Source: OLB11 sp041392835 | GTDB lineage: Bacteria > Bacteroidota > Bacteroidia > Chitinophagales > Chitinophagaceae | NCBI GenBank assembly: GCA_041392835.1 | Contig: JAWKLF010000002.1 | Location: forward strand, 186,001 to 250,000 | DNA: 64,000 nucleotides | Direction: 5' to 3' | Shown: positions 8,899 to 18,267 of the stretch, piece by piece | Layout of the letters: each line of letters begins with the position of its first letter | How positions within the stretch are numbered: position 1 is the stretch's first letter | Notes under the pieces: generated by a model | What the model was told of the DNA's origin: nothing | The model's input: only the letters and a program-made list of their open reading frames with translations | Database searches by the model: none | Position numbers and translations under genes: made by a program

Positions 8899-8900
8899 TT

Positions 8901-10202
8901 TTATTTTTTTCTAAAAAATATTCGAATGGGAACCCCTGTAAAAGAGAAATGGCTTCGTAATTTATTCTCTAAAAAATTTCTATAGGGTTCCTTTATTTCG
9001 TCGGGATGATTGGCATAAAAGACAAAGGAAGGCACTACTACTGGCAATTGCTGTACAAATTTTATAGATACCGGATTGCCTCTATAAAATGGAGGTGGGT
9101 AGTATTGTATCTCTTTTTGCATTATGTCATTGAGCTTAGACGTTTGTATTTTTTGACTCCTTGATTCAAAGACTTTAATGGTAGTTTCTATAGCTTTATG
9201 AATTCGCTGCTTTTCGGTTGCAGAAATAAATAGGATAGGTATGTCGGTAAATGGCTTGGTTTTTTCTTTTATATATTCTTCCATTCTCACCGATGTCATG
9301 GTTTCTTTTTCAATCAAATCCCATTTATTGACTAATAAAACGATGCCTTTCCCTTTTCGAGCAGCTAAAGAAAAAATATTAATATCTTGTGAGGTTATAC
9401 CTTTTACAGCATCTATCAATATCATACACACATCGGCTTCTTCTATGGCTTTTACTGCCCGTATGGTCGAATAGAATTCTAAATCATCCATTTCCTTACT
9501 TTTTTTGCGAAGCCCAGCAGTATCTATCAAAATAAATTCATGTCCATACATTTTATAATGCGTATGTATGCTATCGCGAGTGGTGCCCGCTATTTCAGAT
9601 ACAATATTTCTTTCTACACCTACAAAGGCATTTAGCAATGAAGATTTGCCAGCATTGGGCTGCCCTACTATGGCTATTTTGGGTAAGCTAGTATCTAATG
9701 GAGTGTTTTCTTCGGTCATATAAGAAGTAACCTTGTCTAACAAATCGCCACTACCACTACCTGACAATGAAGATATATTGTATAATTCTTCAAAACCCAA
9801 ACTATAAAATTCGGCTGCATCAATAATTCGTTTATTATTATCTACTTTATTGACAACCAAAAGAACAGGCTTTGTTGTTTTTCTTAAATATATCGTGAAT
9901 TCTTCATCAAGTGGCACTATTCCAGAGGTTACATCCACTACAAAAAGTACAACATCGGCCTCATCAACCGCTATTTTTACTTGTTTTCTAATTTCTTTTT
10001 CAAAAATATCATCGCTAAATTCTACATAGCCGCCTGTATCAATCACACTAAAGGATTTGCCATTCCATTCGCATTCTCCGTATTGCCTATCGCGAGTCAC
10101 ACCACTTATATCATCTACAATGGCTTTGCGCTCACCAATTAATCTATTAAAAAGGGTTGATTTTCCAACATTGGGTCTTCCTACTATGGCTACTGTGTAC
10201 AT
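8901..10202 (-). CDS. der: Ribosome biogenesis GTPase Der (EngA)
   Basis: Essential double GTPase for 50S subunit assembly. Domain 1 has the P-loop GRPNVGKST at residues 8-16, DTGG near 55 and NKVD; domain 2 repeats the set with GQPNAGKSS, DTAG and NKWD. The C-terminal KH-like domain (about 350-433) ends in the basic RIFFRKK. Length 433 and order of parts are normal for the family. It ends just upstream of the efflux promoter and is transcribed from the far side of the tRNA-Met terminator. Confidence 0.98.
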   Translation of the reverse strand: MYTVAIVGRPNVGKSTLFNRLIGERKAIVDDISGVTRDRQYGECEWNGKSFSVIDTGGYVEFSDDIFEKEIRKQVKIAVDEADVVLFVVDVTSGIVPLDEEFTIYLRKTTKPVLLVVNKVDNNKRIIDAAEFYSLGFEELYNISSLSGSGSGDLLDKVTSYMTEENTPLDTSLPKIAIVGQPNAGKSSLLNAFVGVERNIVSEIAGTTRDSIHTHYKMYGHEFILIDTAGLRKKSKEMDDLEFYSTIRAVKAIEEADVCMILIDAVKGITSQDINIFSLAARKGKGIVLLVNKWDLIEKETMTSVRMEEYIKEKTKPFTDIPILFISATEKQRIHKAIETTIKVFESRSQKIQTSKLNDIMQKEIQYYPPPFYRGNPVSIKFVQQLPVVVPSFVFYANHPDEIKEPYRNFLENKLRSHFSFTGVPIRIFFRKK

Positions 10203-10324
10203 GTTTAAAGATGGGGGTTAATAGATGTATAATGTTTATTGATTGAAAAGGATTGCTATATCAAGTTTATATGTTAACCTCTATAAATGATTATCATAGG
10301 TGTTGTTTTTGCAAAGTAAAATAA

Positions 10325-10351
10325 AAAAAGGCAGCTAATATCTGCCTTTTT
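10325..10351 (-). terminator. Rho-independent terminator after tRNA-Met
   Basis: aaaaaggcag pairs with ctgccttttt around a seven-base loop, with a T run on the minus strand. It lies 10 bases after the 3' end of the tRNA and would separate it from der. Confidence 0.75.
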
Positions 10352-10361
10352 CTAAGTTTTG

Positions 10362-10433
<72 letters not shown>

Positions 10434-10477
10434 ATGCGAAGGTAAGAATATTTACTTTATTTCCTAAAGCATCTTGT

Positions 10478-10485
10478 TATCTTTG
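10478..10485 (+). promoter_or_regulatory. -7 promoter box of era
   Basis: TATCTTTG (TAnnTTTG consensus) ends five bases before the era ATG at 10491. Transcription would begin at or next to the start codon, so the mRNA is probably leaderless. No clear TTTG is seen at the -33 position. Confidence 0.6.
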
Positions 10486-10490
10486 TACTA

Positions 10491-11366
10491 ATGAACAATT
10501 TTAAAAGCGGTTTTGTTGGCATTTTTGGCAAACCCAATGCTGGCAAATCCACTTTACTCAATGCTTTGCTTGGCGAAAAACTATCTATAGTATCGCATAA
10601 GGCGCAAACCACTCGAAATAAAATATTAGGATTTTTAAGCGAAAAAAATTATCAACTCATCTTTGCTGATACTCCTGGCATCATGGATGTAAAATACAAA
10701 TTGCATCAGCGTATGATGAACGAAATAATTGATGCTAAACAAGGAATAGATGTATTATTATACTTAATAACACCAAAAGAAAATTGGGAAGATCATATTG
10801 AGCTCATTAAAAAAATTAAAACCAACGCCCCTATCATTCTTGTTATCAATAAAATTGATACTTCGACCAATGAACAAATAGCTATGCTACAACAACAAAT
10901 AGCAACTCACGATTCAAGTATCGAAATTGTTGAAATATCTGCATTAAATAAAATAGGGCTACCTAATTTACTAGAAAAATTATTAGAAAAAATACCCTTT
11001 TCACCACCCTATTTTGATACGGATAGCCTAAGCGACAGACCCGTTCGTTTTTTTGTTTCAGAAATTATTCGTGAAAAACTTTTTCATTTGCTTGATGCTG
11101 AACTGCCTTATCATACTGCCGTTCTTATTCGAAGTTTTGAAGAAAAAAATACACTTACTAAAATAGAAGCTGACATTATTGTAAGCCGAGAAACCCAAAA
11201 AGGCATATTGCTTGGACAGCATGGCTCTATGATAAAAAAAATTGGTCAAGAAGCCAGAATGGACATTGAAAAATTTATTGATAGAAAAGTTTTTTTGGCC
11301 TTGCACGTAAAAGTTAGAAAAGACTGGAGAGATAATGATCTTTTTTTAAAGGAATATGGTTACTAA
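10491..11366 (+). CDS. era: GTPase Era
   Basis: Essential GTPase that binds 16S rRNA during 30S assembly. P-loop GKPNAGKST at residues 13-21, DTPG in switch II, NKID for guanine choice, and a C-terminal KH domain with GILLGQHGSMIKKIG. The 291-residue length is normal. The start is fixed by the promoter box five bases upstream. It overlaps the next gene by 11 bases, so the two are probably one transcript. It stands divergently from tRNA-Met and der. Confidence 0.98.
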   Translation: MNNFKSGFVGIFGKPNAGKSTLLNALLGEKLSIVSHKAQTTRNKILGFLSEKNYQLIFADTPGIMDVKYKLHQRMMNEIIDAKQGIDVLLYLITPKENWEDHIELIKKIKTNAPIILVINKIDTSTNEQIAMLQQQIATHDSSIEIVEISALNKIGLPNLLEKLLEKIPFSPPYFDTDSLSDRPVRFFVSEIIREKLFHLLDAELPYHTAVLIRSFEEKNTLTKIEADIIVSRETQKGILLGQHGSMIKKIGQEARMDIEKFIDRKVFLALHVKVRKDWRDNDLFLKEYGY

Positions 11367-12222
11367 TTTTTTAGATAGCTCCGAAATAAAAATTACAAGT
11401 ATTCAGCATACCTTGTTGAACAAAAAACAAGTATCTGTTGATGTACTCCGCTTAGATCTTCTTCATCCACATATTTCAGGAAACAAGTGGTTCAAACTTA
11501 AATATAATATAATAGAAGCGCAAAAAAAGGGTTACAAAATGCTACTCTCTATAGGTGGTAATTATTCTAATCATTTGCATGCCTTGGCGTATTATGGATT
11601 TATGTCGCACATCAAAACCATAGGCCTTGTACGAGGCGAAGCGTCCTCTACAAACACACTTGAGGATTGCAAAAAATGGGGAATGGAGCTTCATTTTTTA
11701 CCTCGACAAATATTTGACACGCTGTATCAATCAAATGATTACAGCTATTGGCAAACTCTCTTTCCAGAAGCCTATATAATACCCATGGGAGGCGACAATG
11801 AATTGGGTTTGAGAGGCTGCCAAGAAATTTTGAGCCCCAAATTAGCAAAACAATATGACACTATAGTATGCTCAGTAGGCACAGCTACAACACTCATTGG
11901 TATAAGCCAATCCATTGACAATAATTTGATAGGCTTTATGAGTACACAAGATAAAAACGCAGTATTAAAAAAAATTAAAGCCAATACTTCCCATCAACAC
12001 ATTAGGCTTTTGGATGATTATAAGTTTGGTGGCTTTGGCAAAAAAGATAATGAACTTAATGATTTTATACAGTATTTTCAGCAAGAACATGCTATAGAAC
12101 TTGATTGTGTATACACGGCCAAAAGCATGTTTGGCTTATTGGATTTAATAGAAAATAATTATTTTCCTATTCAACATAAAATACTTTTTATACATACTGG
12201 TGGCTTACAAGGAAATCGATAA
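11356..12222 (+). CDS. PLP-dependent ACC deaminase/D-cysteine desulfhydrase-family protein
   Basis: Fold-type II PLP enzyme of 288 residues. The PLP lysine is expected in SGNKWFKLKYN, followed by the phosphate-binding or substrate loop GGNYSNHLHALA and a glycine-rich stretch. Relatives act on 1-aminocyclopropane-1-carboxylate or D-cysteine, releasing ammonia with 2-oxobutanoate or pyruvate; which substrate is used here is unknown. The protein is shorter than studied ACC deaminases (about 330-340 residues), as is common for Bacteroidota members. It starts within the last codons of era. Confidence 0.85.
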   Translation: MVTNFLDSSEIKITSIQHTLLNKKQVSVDVLRLDLLHPHISGNKWFKLKYNIIEAQKKGYKMLLSIGGNYSNHLHALAYYGFMSHIKTIGLVRGEASSTNTLEDCKKWGMELHFLPRQIFDTLYQSNDYSYWQTLFPEAYIIPMGGDNELGLRGCQEILSPKLAKQYDTIVCSVGTATTLIGISQSIDNNLIGFMSTQDKNAVLKKIKANTSHQHIRLLDDYKFGGFGKKDNELNDFIQYFQQEHAIELDCVYTAKSMFGLLDLIENNYFPIQHKILFIHTGGLQGNR

Positions 12223-12394
12223 AGCAACTCTTCTTTAATTTTTTTTTATCTCTATTATACAAACTTCTTTTTTTTATATTTTGCTTCAACTTCGAATTGC
12301 TTGTATCTTCAAAAGACCTTATGTTTTTTCATTTTTTTACAATCCCTTTTTAAGTATTATTATTTACATTCGCAATTACTAATTTTTCTTTTAC

Positions 12395-13108
12395 ATGAAG
12401 CAATTGTTTGCTATTCTTATAAGTCTGTTTTGCTGCCACATACTTTTAGCTCAAAATTCGACTCTTGCTACTCTTCCTGCCTTACAACTTAATACCGAAA
12501 ATGGACATAATATTATACAATGGTCTTCGCAATACGATGGCGTAAAAGCCATAGCCATACAACGCTCTCCAGATAGTGTATTTAACTTTGTTACTATCGA
12601 AACGCTTTCTTCGCCCAAAAAAGGAATTGGTAGATATGCCGACAAAAGCCCTATGTTAGGAAATAACTATTATCGCTTGTGTGTATTTTTCAATGGTGAC
12701 TTAGAATGGTTTTCAAATACCTACAAAGTAGTACTTGATTCTGCTACTATTGCTAAGTCGCATGAGCAAAGTATAAAAACTGGAACAACAAATAGCAAAC
12801 CACTAAATACTACTACTAAAGAAAATACTTCTACCAATAATGAAAATGATTTTTATTATACCCCTTCTACAAAAGTATTTACAAACCCTTATTCTGGTCA
12901 TGTAGTCATTAGTTTAAATGATGCTATTTCTCAAAAATATAATCTTCGTTTTTATGATATGAAAAAAAATGAAGTGCTAAAAATTAGTAGAATTATGAAG
13001 CCATATTTAATATTAGACAAAAATAATTTTAATGCTAAAGGCAATTTTCAGTTTCAACTTTTTAATGGCACTTCCTTAGTCGAAACTGGCTACATTACTA
13101 TCTTTTAA
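12395..13108 (+). CDS. Secreted hypothetical protein with beta-sandwich-like regions
   Basis: A 237-residue protein not assigned to a family. The signal peptide MKQLFAILISLFCCHILLAQ is clear. Residues about 30-105 (NTENGHNIIQWSSQYDGV... to NTYKVVLDS) resemble a fibronectin III-like strand pattern often found in T9SS-exported proteins. A Thr/Asn/Ser linker follows (about 120-150), then a second strand-rich region starting YTPSTKVFTNPYSGHVVISL, which resembles the start of a type A sorting domain (NPxxG...) but lacks its usual ending. It may be surface-bound or exported. A hairpin terminator lies just downstream. Confidence 0.7.
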   Translation: MKQLFAILISLFCCHILLAQNSTLATLPALQLNTENGHNIIQWSSQYDGVKAIAIQRSPDSVFNFVTIETLSSPKKGIGRYADKSPMLGNNYYRLCVFFNGDLEWFSNTYKVVLDSATIAKSHEQSIKTGTTNSKPLNTTTKENTSTNNENDFYYTPSTKVFTNPYSGHVVISLNDAISQKYNLRFYDMKKNEVLKISRIMKPYLILDKNNFNAKGNFQFQLFNGTSLVETGYITIF

Positions 13109-13116
13109 ACAAAAAA

Positions 13117-13136
13117 AACTGCTCCAAAGAGCAGTT
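13117..13136. terminator. Shared terminator between convergent genes
   Basis: aactgctc pairs with gagcagtt around caaa. An eight-base A run on its left gives a T run for minus-strand transcripts (gene at 13157); on the plus strand a shorter T run follows (13142-13146). Confidence 0.75.
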
Positions 13137-13156
13137 CACTATTTTTCCTAATTGTG

Positions 13157-13660
13157 TTAAATGACTTCACAGTACTCATGAAGATTGTATAATTCCATTA
13201 CTTCATCTGCATAGTCTTTAGTAAAGAATACTTTAGGTGAATATTTTCCATAAACAGGATATTTCATGTTTTCATGTTCTTTTTTAACACCAAAGTTGTA
13301 ACCCACCAAGTACAAACCTAAATCTCCTTTCATTTTTACACGGTAAATACGACGATGGGTTGCCGTTTTTAGCCATTCTACTATTGGTTCCATATCAAAT
13401 ACTTGATCTTTTTGAAGTTTTACTCTGTAAACTTCTTTTCCTTGATCGTAATGATCTGTAAAAATCAAATTGAAATTGTGAACATAACAAGCTAAACAAT
13501 AATCATCCTTAATTACAGCTGGTGTTTCCATATCGCCGATTACTTCCACATCCAAACCCACTAATTCCCAAAATTTTGCTAGTCTGAAATTTCTTTTTTG
13601 GATTGTTTGTTTTAAGTCCTTATCCAATGGACGTTTCATTGTTGTTCGTGCAATAGCCAT
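13157..13660 (-). CDS. Conserved-looking hypothetical protein, 167 aa
   Basis: Not recognised. The product is soluble, with no signal peptide or membrane helix, slightly basic at the start and rich in aromatic residues. Phrases such as DDYCLACYVHNFNLIFTDHY and THRRIYRVKMKGDLGLYLVGYNFG suggest a compact alpha/beta domain. It has its own promoter (13690-13723) and a strong terminator, so it is a single-gene unit. It sits behind feoB on the same strand, but the promoter between them argues against co-transcription. Two Cys in the phrase CLAC could bind metal; this is speculation. Confidence 0.75.
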   Translation of the reverse strand: MAIARTTMKRPLDKDLKQTIQKRNFRLAKFWELVGLDVEVIGDMETPAVIKDDYCLACYVHNFNLIFTDHYDQGKEVYRVKLQKDQVFDMEPIVEWLKTATHRRIYRVKMKGDLGLYLVGYNFGVKKEHENMKYPVYGKYSPKVFFTKDYADEVMELYNLHEYCEVI

Positions 13661-13689
13661 ATCGTTTTTTTTGACTTTATATAATTATG

Positions 13690-13723
13690 CAAAGGTATTA
13701 CTATTTAAATAATTCATATTCAA
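13690..13723 (-). promoter_or_regulatory. Promoter of the 167-aa protein gene
   Basis: On the minus strand TTG (13723-13721), 23 bases, then TACCTTTG (13697-13690), a full -7 box. The start codon follows 29 bases downstream, so this gene has a short leader. Confidence 0.6.
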
Positions 13724-13739
13724 TAGATTATTATTTTTT

Positions 13740-15809
13740 TCAATGGCTCATAATATAATATACAAAAAATGAAAATATGTAAGCTAATGTGCCAAAAAGT
13801 ACAAATTGTAGTAGGGCATAATAGAAGGATTTGGTTTCGCGCCAAACTATGGCAAAAGTGCTCATACATTGCATAGCAATAGCATAAAAAATCAATAATG
13901 ACATGGCTGTAGCCAAGCTATATACTAAGCTTCCATCATTTCTACGGGCATTTTTTAATTTTTGCATTAAAGTTCTTTCATTTTCATCTTCTACACTATA
14001 AAGCGTAGACATGGTACCTACAAATACTTCTCGAGCGGCAAAGGAAGTAATCAATGCAATTCCAATTTTCCAATCAAATCCTAGTGGTCTTATGGCTGGT
14101 TCTATTTTCTTTCCAATTATACCAGCATAACTATGTTCTAAACTTGTTTGAGCAAAAAACTGCGATGACTGATTCATTTCTTTTTTATATCCATAAGAAG
14201 ATAGTATCCATAGCATTACAGAAATGATAATGATGATTTTTCCTGCATCAAAAACAAATACTTTTGATTTTTGAAGCATGGTCATGGCTACATTATTCCA
14301 ACGAGGCCATCGATAAACAGGCATTTCCATCAAAAAAATACTTTTATCTTTTACTTTAATAAAAATAGCTAATGCAAACCCGACAATTAACGACATCATA
14401 AAACCAAAAAAATACATGGCCAATAAGGCTATACCTTGCCAAGTAAATATGCCCAATATTTTTGTTTCGGGCACCATAAGCCCTATCAAGATGGTATAAA
14501 CTGGCAAGCGAGCACTACAGCTCATTAGTGGTGCAATGAGTATTGTTATTAATTTTTCTTTTTTGTTTTCAATGGTTCTTGCAGCCATAATAGCAGGCAC
14601 TGCACAAGCCGTAGCACTAATCAAGGGCATCACACTTTTGCCGTTGAGGCCTACTCTGCGCATCAAGCGGTCCGAAAGAAAACTAATTCTTGACATGTAT
14701 CCAGAATCTTCTAACAAACTTATAATACCAAACAAAATCATTATTTGAGGTACGAATACAACAATACCATTGATGCCAGCCAATAGGCCATCAATAAGTA
14801 ATCGAGAAATAAAATGGTCAGGTAAACTATTTTTTAGCTGGCTTGTAATCCAAGAAAATATTGAATCTATCCATTCCATAGGGTATTGAGCAAGCCAATA
14901 CACCATCTGAAACATTATAAAAAGTATTATCAATAAAAAAATATTGCCCCAAAGCGGATGCAATAAATAATTATCTATTTTACGACTCAATAATTCTTTT
15001 TGCAAAGGCGAATTTTCCATAACATGGCCTTGCATCATTTTTTTTATTTTGGCATAGCGTTGTATTGTTTCGGCTGCTTGAATTTTAGCCTTATTAAATT
15101 CTATGCTGGATAATTCTTCTTTCAACTGTTCTTTTTGCTGCTTGCTCAATAAACTAAGGCGTTCATAAGCCGATGCAAAGTGTATGGAAGCTGTATGGCT
15201 GCTTGTTTTTTGATATTTGTTGACAATATCATGCAACTCAGGTGCTAAACGCTTAAGGTTTATAAAATCTTCTACTGGTGGTATAAAATTGTGCTCAATA
15301 GTTGTTTCAATTTCTTTTTTAAGCGCTTGTATACCTTTGTTCTTTCTTGGGTTTATAGGTACTATTGGGCATCCCAACATTCTACTCATGCCATGCACAT
15401 CAATATTGATTCCTTTTTGACTAGCTATATCAAGCATGGTGAGTGCAATCACAACAGGTTTTTTGATGTCTAAAAGCTGAGAACAGAATAGTAAATTTCT
15501 TTTTAAGCTTGATGCATCTACAACAGCTACTATAACATCAATACTTACAGATTCATCATCATCAAACAACACATCAAAAGCTACTATTTCGTCTTCGCTT
15601 TTGGGATACAAGCTATACGTACCAGGTAGGTCTACTATATTGACTGCAAGATTATTGGAAAGCTGGCTTCTGCCTGTTTTTTTTTCTACAGTTACTCCAG
15701 GAAAGTTGCCCACTCGCTGATGCAAACCCGTCAGCGCATTAAACAGGGATGTTTTGCCACAGTTGGGGTTGCCTACTAATGCTATGTTTTTAAATTTCTT
15801 CAATTTCAA
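13740..15809 (-). CDS. feoB: Ferrous iron transporter B
   Basis: Inner-membrane Fe(II) transporter. The N-terminal G domain has GNPNCGKTS (residues 13-21), PGVT, DLPG and TMLD; a helical spacer follows to about residue 280, then the two Gate (nucleoside-recognition-like) membrane halves with conserved cysteines in TACAVPAIMAARTIE and SCSARLPVYTILIG. Length 689 is usual. The start appears to be TTG at 15809, since no ATG precedes the P-loop; a TACTTTTG box lies 11 bases upstream. No feoA or feoC is next to it. Confidence 0.96.
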   Translation of the reverse strand: MKLKKFKNIALVGNPNCGKTSLFNALTGLHQRVGNFPGVTVEKKTGRSQLSNNLAVNIVDLPGTYSLYPKSEDEIVAFDVLFDDDESVSIDVIVAVVDASSLKRNLLFCSQLLDIKKPVVIALTMLDIASQKGINIDVHGMSRMLGCPIVPINPRKNKGIQALKKEIETTIEHNFIPPVEDFINLKRLAPELHDIVNKYQKTSSHTASIHFASAYERLSLLSKQQKEQLKEELSSIEFNKAKIQAAETIQRYAKIKKMMQGHVMENSPLQKELLSRKIDNYLLHPLWGNIFLLIILFIMFQMVYWLAQYPMEWIDSIFSWITSQLKNSLPDHFISRLLIDGLLAGINGIVVFVPQIMILFGIISLLEDSGYMSRISFLSDRLMRRVGLNGKSVMPLISATACAVPAIMAARTIENKKEKLITILIAPLMSCSARLPVYTILIGLMVPETKILGIFTWQGIALLAMYFFGFMMSLIVGFALAIFIKVKDKSIFLMEMPVYRWPRWNNVAMTMLQKSKVFVFDAGKIIIIISVMLWILSSYGYKKEMNQSSQFFAQTSLEHSYAGIIGKKIEPAIRPLGFDWKIGIALITSFAAREVFVGTMSTLYSVEDENERTLMQKLKNARRNDGSLVYSLATAMSLLIFYAIAMQCMSTFAIVWRETKSFYYALLQFVLFGTLAYIFSFFVYYIMSH

Positions 15810-15820
15810 TGGCCTGTTGG

Positions 15821-15828
15821 CAAAAGTA
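15821..15828 (-). promoter_or_regulatory. -7 promoter box of feoB
   Basis: TACTTTTG on the minus strand, 11 bases ahead of the TTG start of feoB. No clear Fur-type palindrome is seen beside it. Confidence 0.5.
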
Positions 15829-15889
15829 ACTTTATACGCTAATATTTACTTGTGAAATTGGGAAAAAGAATACATAATAAAGGTAAAAC

Positions 15890-16981
15890 TTACTTAATGA
15901 TTATGGTATCTGAAATACCAGTAGCTTCATTAATACGTACTATACGTTTTACTTTAGATTGGTCTATATTCGACAAATCTGTTTTCGTAGAAGTGATAGG
16001 CTTTTCTAACTTTATAGTTTTTACTTCAATATTGAAATTTGCTTGCTCTTCTGCGCTTACATATTTATTTATATCAAAATGTTCTTTTTGTTTAGTAGCA
16101 GATTTATCTGCTTCATATGGTGTTTCGTTGTCTTTTTCTGTATCTACTTCATCTTCTATTTTTTCTGTTTTGCTTGGCTTCTCTTCGTTCACCTCGCTAC
16201 TTCTTGAGCTGTTGGTTTTCATTTTGAGGTCCATTAAGTTAGCCTCGTTTGGTAGCATTCTCAAAGGAGAGTTGAGCCATTGAGAACGTTTTAAATAATT
16301 GGAAGAAGTATGATAAATAAATAAACAACTACCAAATTTTATTTGGTCTATTATTTTGGGCGCTAGATCTACAGGCAAAGCTGGGCAGCCATGGCTACGC
16401 CCTAAACGCTGATTGGCTTTTGCAAATTCATCGCTTACATACGCAGCTCCGTGTATTACAATAGCTCTATCGTAGGCATTTGAGTTATACATACCATCTA
16501 CACCATGAAGTTTTAATGAATATCCATTATTGCCTTGATAGGTTTCGCCAGTACAATAAAAGCCTAAACTACTTTGATGCGAATCGTTGATGTTTGAAAA
16601 AGAAGTAGCAAACTCTTCGCCAGTACCTGAACCATGAGCTACGAGGGTATGAAATAATACTCTTTTTTTATTGACATCAATTACCCACAAACGCTTTTTA
16701 TTGCTTGAAAGTGTAAAATCGCAAATCGTAAGCAAAGCATCTTGCTTTATTTTGCGAGCTTCTTTCAAATTCATATAACCAAAAAATCCATTACGAAAAA
16801 CCTCGTATCGTAATTTCCCATTTTTTGGAAATTTGATATTGTCATATACATAGTGTATATATCTTTCTGTTTTATTTTGTGTAATTGAGCTTTCATTTTC
16901 TGCCAAAAAAGTAGCATGCGCTTTTGGTATGGTAGTCAGTACCAAAAACAAACTGCATACAAGAATGAATAGCTGTTTCAA
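15890..16981 (-). CDS. Murein L,D-transpeptidase catalytic domain protein (YkuD_2 type)
   Basis: Periplasmic cell-wall enzyme family. The signal peptide MKQLFILVCSLFLVLTTIPKAHA is followed by a helical region, then the catalytic domain with HGAAYVSDEFAKANQR and RSHGCPALP, giving the nucleophile Cys199 with its SHGC context. Family members link or trim peptidoglycan peptides or attach proteins to them. The C-terminal about 100 residues are charged and disordered (Glu, Lys, Thr, Ser), ending DTIIIK. The start is TTG at 16981, set by the signal peptide. Transcribed alone; the next gene on the strand is tkt, about 100 bases upstream. Confidence 0.9.
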   Translation of the reverse strand: MKQLFILVCSLFLVLTTIPKAHATFLAENESSITQNKTERYIHYVYDNIKFPKNGKLRYEVFRNGFFGYMNLKEARKIKQDALLTICDFTLSSNKKRLWVIDVNKKRVLFHTLVAHGSGTGEEFATSFSNINDSHQSSLGFYCTGETYQGNNGYSLKLHGVDGMYNSNAYDRAIVIHGAAYVSDEFAKANQRLGRSHGCPALPVDLAPKIIDQIKFGSCLFIYHTSSNYLKRSQWLNSPLRMLPNEANLMDLKMKTNSSRSSEVNEEKPSKTEKIEDEVDTEKDNETPYEADKSATKQKEHFDINKYVSAEEQANFNIEVKTIKLEKPITSTKTDLSNIDQSKVKRIVRINEATGISDTIIIK

Positions 16982-17085
16982 CTGTGTAGTGTTTTTATTT
17001 GCAATAAAAGTATAAAATAAAAATGCAAATAATTTGCCAATAACTTGATTTTTAGAAAAATAGGTAAAAAAATAGGTAAAACTTC

Positions 17086-18048
17086 CTATTTACGCTTTCT
17101 GCTTAGCACTTTTTTTACAGAAAGGATAATATTTTCACTTGTCAGACCATATTTCTGGAGCAAATCCATTGGTTTGCCACTTTCGCCAAAGCTATCTTGA
17201 ACCGCTACATATTCTTGAGGGCAAGGATGCATTTTAGATGCAATTTGTGCAATACTATCGCCTAAGCCACCATTTATCTGATGCTCCTCAGCAGTAACAA
17301 TGCAATTTGTTTTGCTTATACTTTTTACCACGGCTTCTTGATCTATGGGCTTAATGGTGTGTATGTTTATTAAATCGCATGAGATACCTTCTTTTTCGAG
17401 TATTTTTACGGCTTTCATGGCTTCATAAACCATGTGTCCGCAAGCAAAAATACTTACATCATTTCCTTCGTTAATTTGCTGAGCCTTGCCAATTTCAAAT
17501 GGGGTATCTAAGGGCGTAAAGTTGGGCCATTTTGGTCTGCCAAAGCGTAAATACACAGGTCCTATATGATCGGCTATAGCTATAGTGGCTGCTTTGGTTT
17601 GATTAAAATCGCAGGGAACAATTACAGTCATGCCGGGTAGCATTTTCATCATACCTATATCTTCCAATACTTGGTGTGTGGCTCCATCTTCTCCAAGAGT
17701 AAGACCAGCATGCGAGGCACATATTTTTACATTTTTTCCACTATAGGCTACACTTTGTCTTATTTGATCATAAACCCTAGAGGTAGAAAAATTAGCAAAA
17801 GTAGTAGTATAAGGTATTTTGCCTCCTATAGTAAGGCCTGCAGCTATGCCTATCATGTTAGCCTCTGCTATACCACATTGTATAAAGCGCTCTGGAAAAT
17901 CTTTGATAAATGCCTGAAGCTTCAGGGAACCAGCCAAATCGGCTGTAAGAGCTACTACATGTTTATTTTTTTGGGCTACTTCGTAAATACCCTCACCAAA
18001 TCCGGCTCGAGTTTCTTTTTCATTTTGGATAGGAAAATCTGAAAGCAT
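17086..18048 (-). CDS. Transketolase, C-terminal half (pyrimidine-binding and C-terminal domains)
   Basis: The protein opens ETRAGFGEGIYEVAQ and carries GIAEANMIGIAAGLTIGGKIPYTTTF, SHAGLTLGEDGATHQ and the C-terminal EEHQINGGLGDSIA: the second half of a split transketolase of the pentose phosphate pathway. In split systems this chain pairs with a separate thiamine-diphosphate-binding chain, usually encoded next door; none is in this window. An in-frame start at 18126 exists, but the 26 extra residues are not family-like, and a TACCTTTG promoter box ends three bases before the ATG at 18048. I therefore place the start at 18048, probably leaderless. Confidence 0.9.
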   Translation of the reverse strand: MLSDFPIQNEKETRAGFGEGIYEVAQKNKHVVALTADLAGSLKLQAFIKDFPERFIQCGIAEANMIGIAAGLTIGGKIPYTTTFANFSTSRVYDQIRQSVAYSGKNVKICASHAGLTLGEDGATHQVLEDIGMMKMLPGMTVIVPCDFNQTKAATIAIADHIGPVYLRFGRPKWPNFTPLDTPFEIGKAQQINEGNDVSIFACGHMVYEAMKAVKILEKEGISCDLINIHTIKPIDQEAVVKSISKTNCIVTAEEHQINGGLGDSIAQIASKMHPCPQEYVAVQDSFGESGKPMDLLQKYGLTSENIILSVKKVLSRKRK

Positions 18049-18051
18049 ATG

Positions 18052-18059
18052 CAAAGGTA
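18052..18059 (-). promoter_or_regulatory. -7 promoter box of transketolase subunit gene
   Basis: TACCTTTG on the minus strand ends three bases before the ATG at 18048. It decides the start codon against the upstream in-frame start at 18126. Confidence 0.6.
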
Positions 18060-18167
18060 ATTTCAATGCTTGAATATTCCTATGAATAGCATTGTTTGAT
18101 TTTTTCAACTTGTATGTTTTGACCAAAATCGCACTTTATACCGATTATACTATTGTAACAGATCAAA

Positions 18168-18187
18168 AAATTGGTCTGAACCAATTT
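18168..18187. promoter_or_regulatory. Palindrome in divergent intergenic region
   Basis: aaattggt-ctga-accaattt, an eight-base inverted repeat with a four-base centre, followed by another attggt at 18191-18196. It lies between the divergent tkt and DUF4271 genes. It could be a regulator site; no T run follows to make it a terminator. Confidence 0.4.
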
Positions 18188-18227
18188 AAGATTGGTATTA
18201 CTTATTCTTTCCAATGTGAATTACTAT

Positions 18228-18260
18228 TTTGAATCGCAATGTTTATTTACAATACTTTTG
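18228..18260 (+). promoter_or_regulatory. Promoter of the DUF4271-hemD unit
   Basis: TTTG (18228-18231), 21 bases, TACTTTTG (18253-18260). The ATG at 18268 is seven bases further on, which suggests a leaderless or near-leaderless mRNA. Confidence 0.7.
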
Positions 18261-18267
18261 CGCAAGC

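Noticed and set aside
18229..18267. Earlier TTG start of the DUF4271 protein
   Set aside because: It lies inside the promoter (-33/-7) and would add residues before a good signal-like helix.
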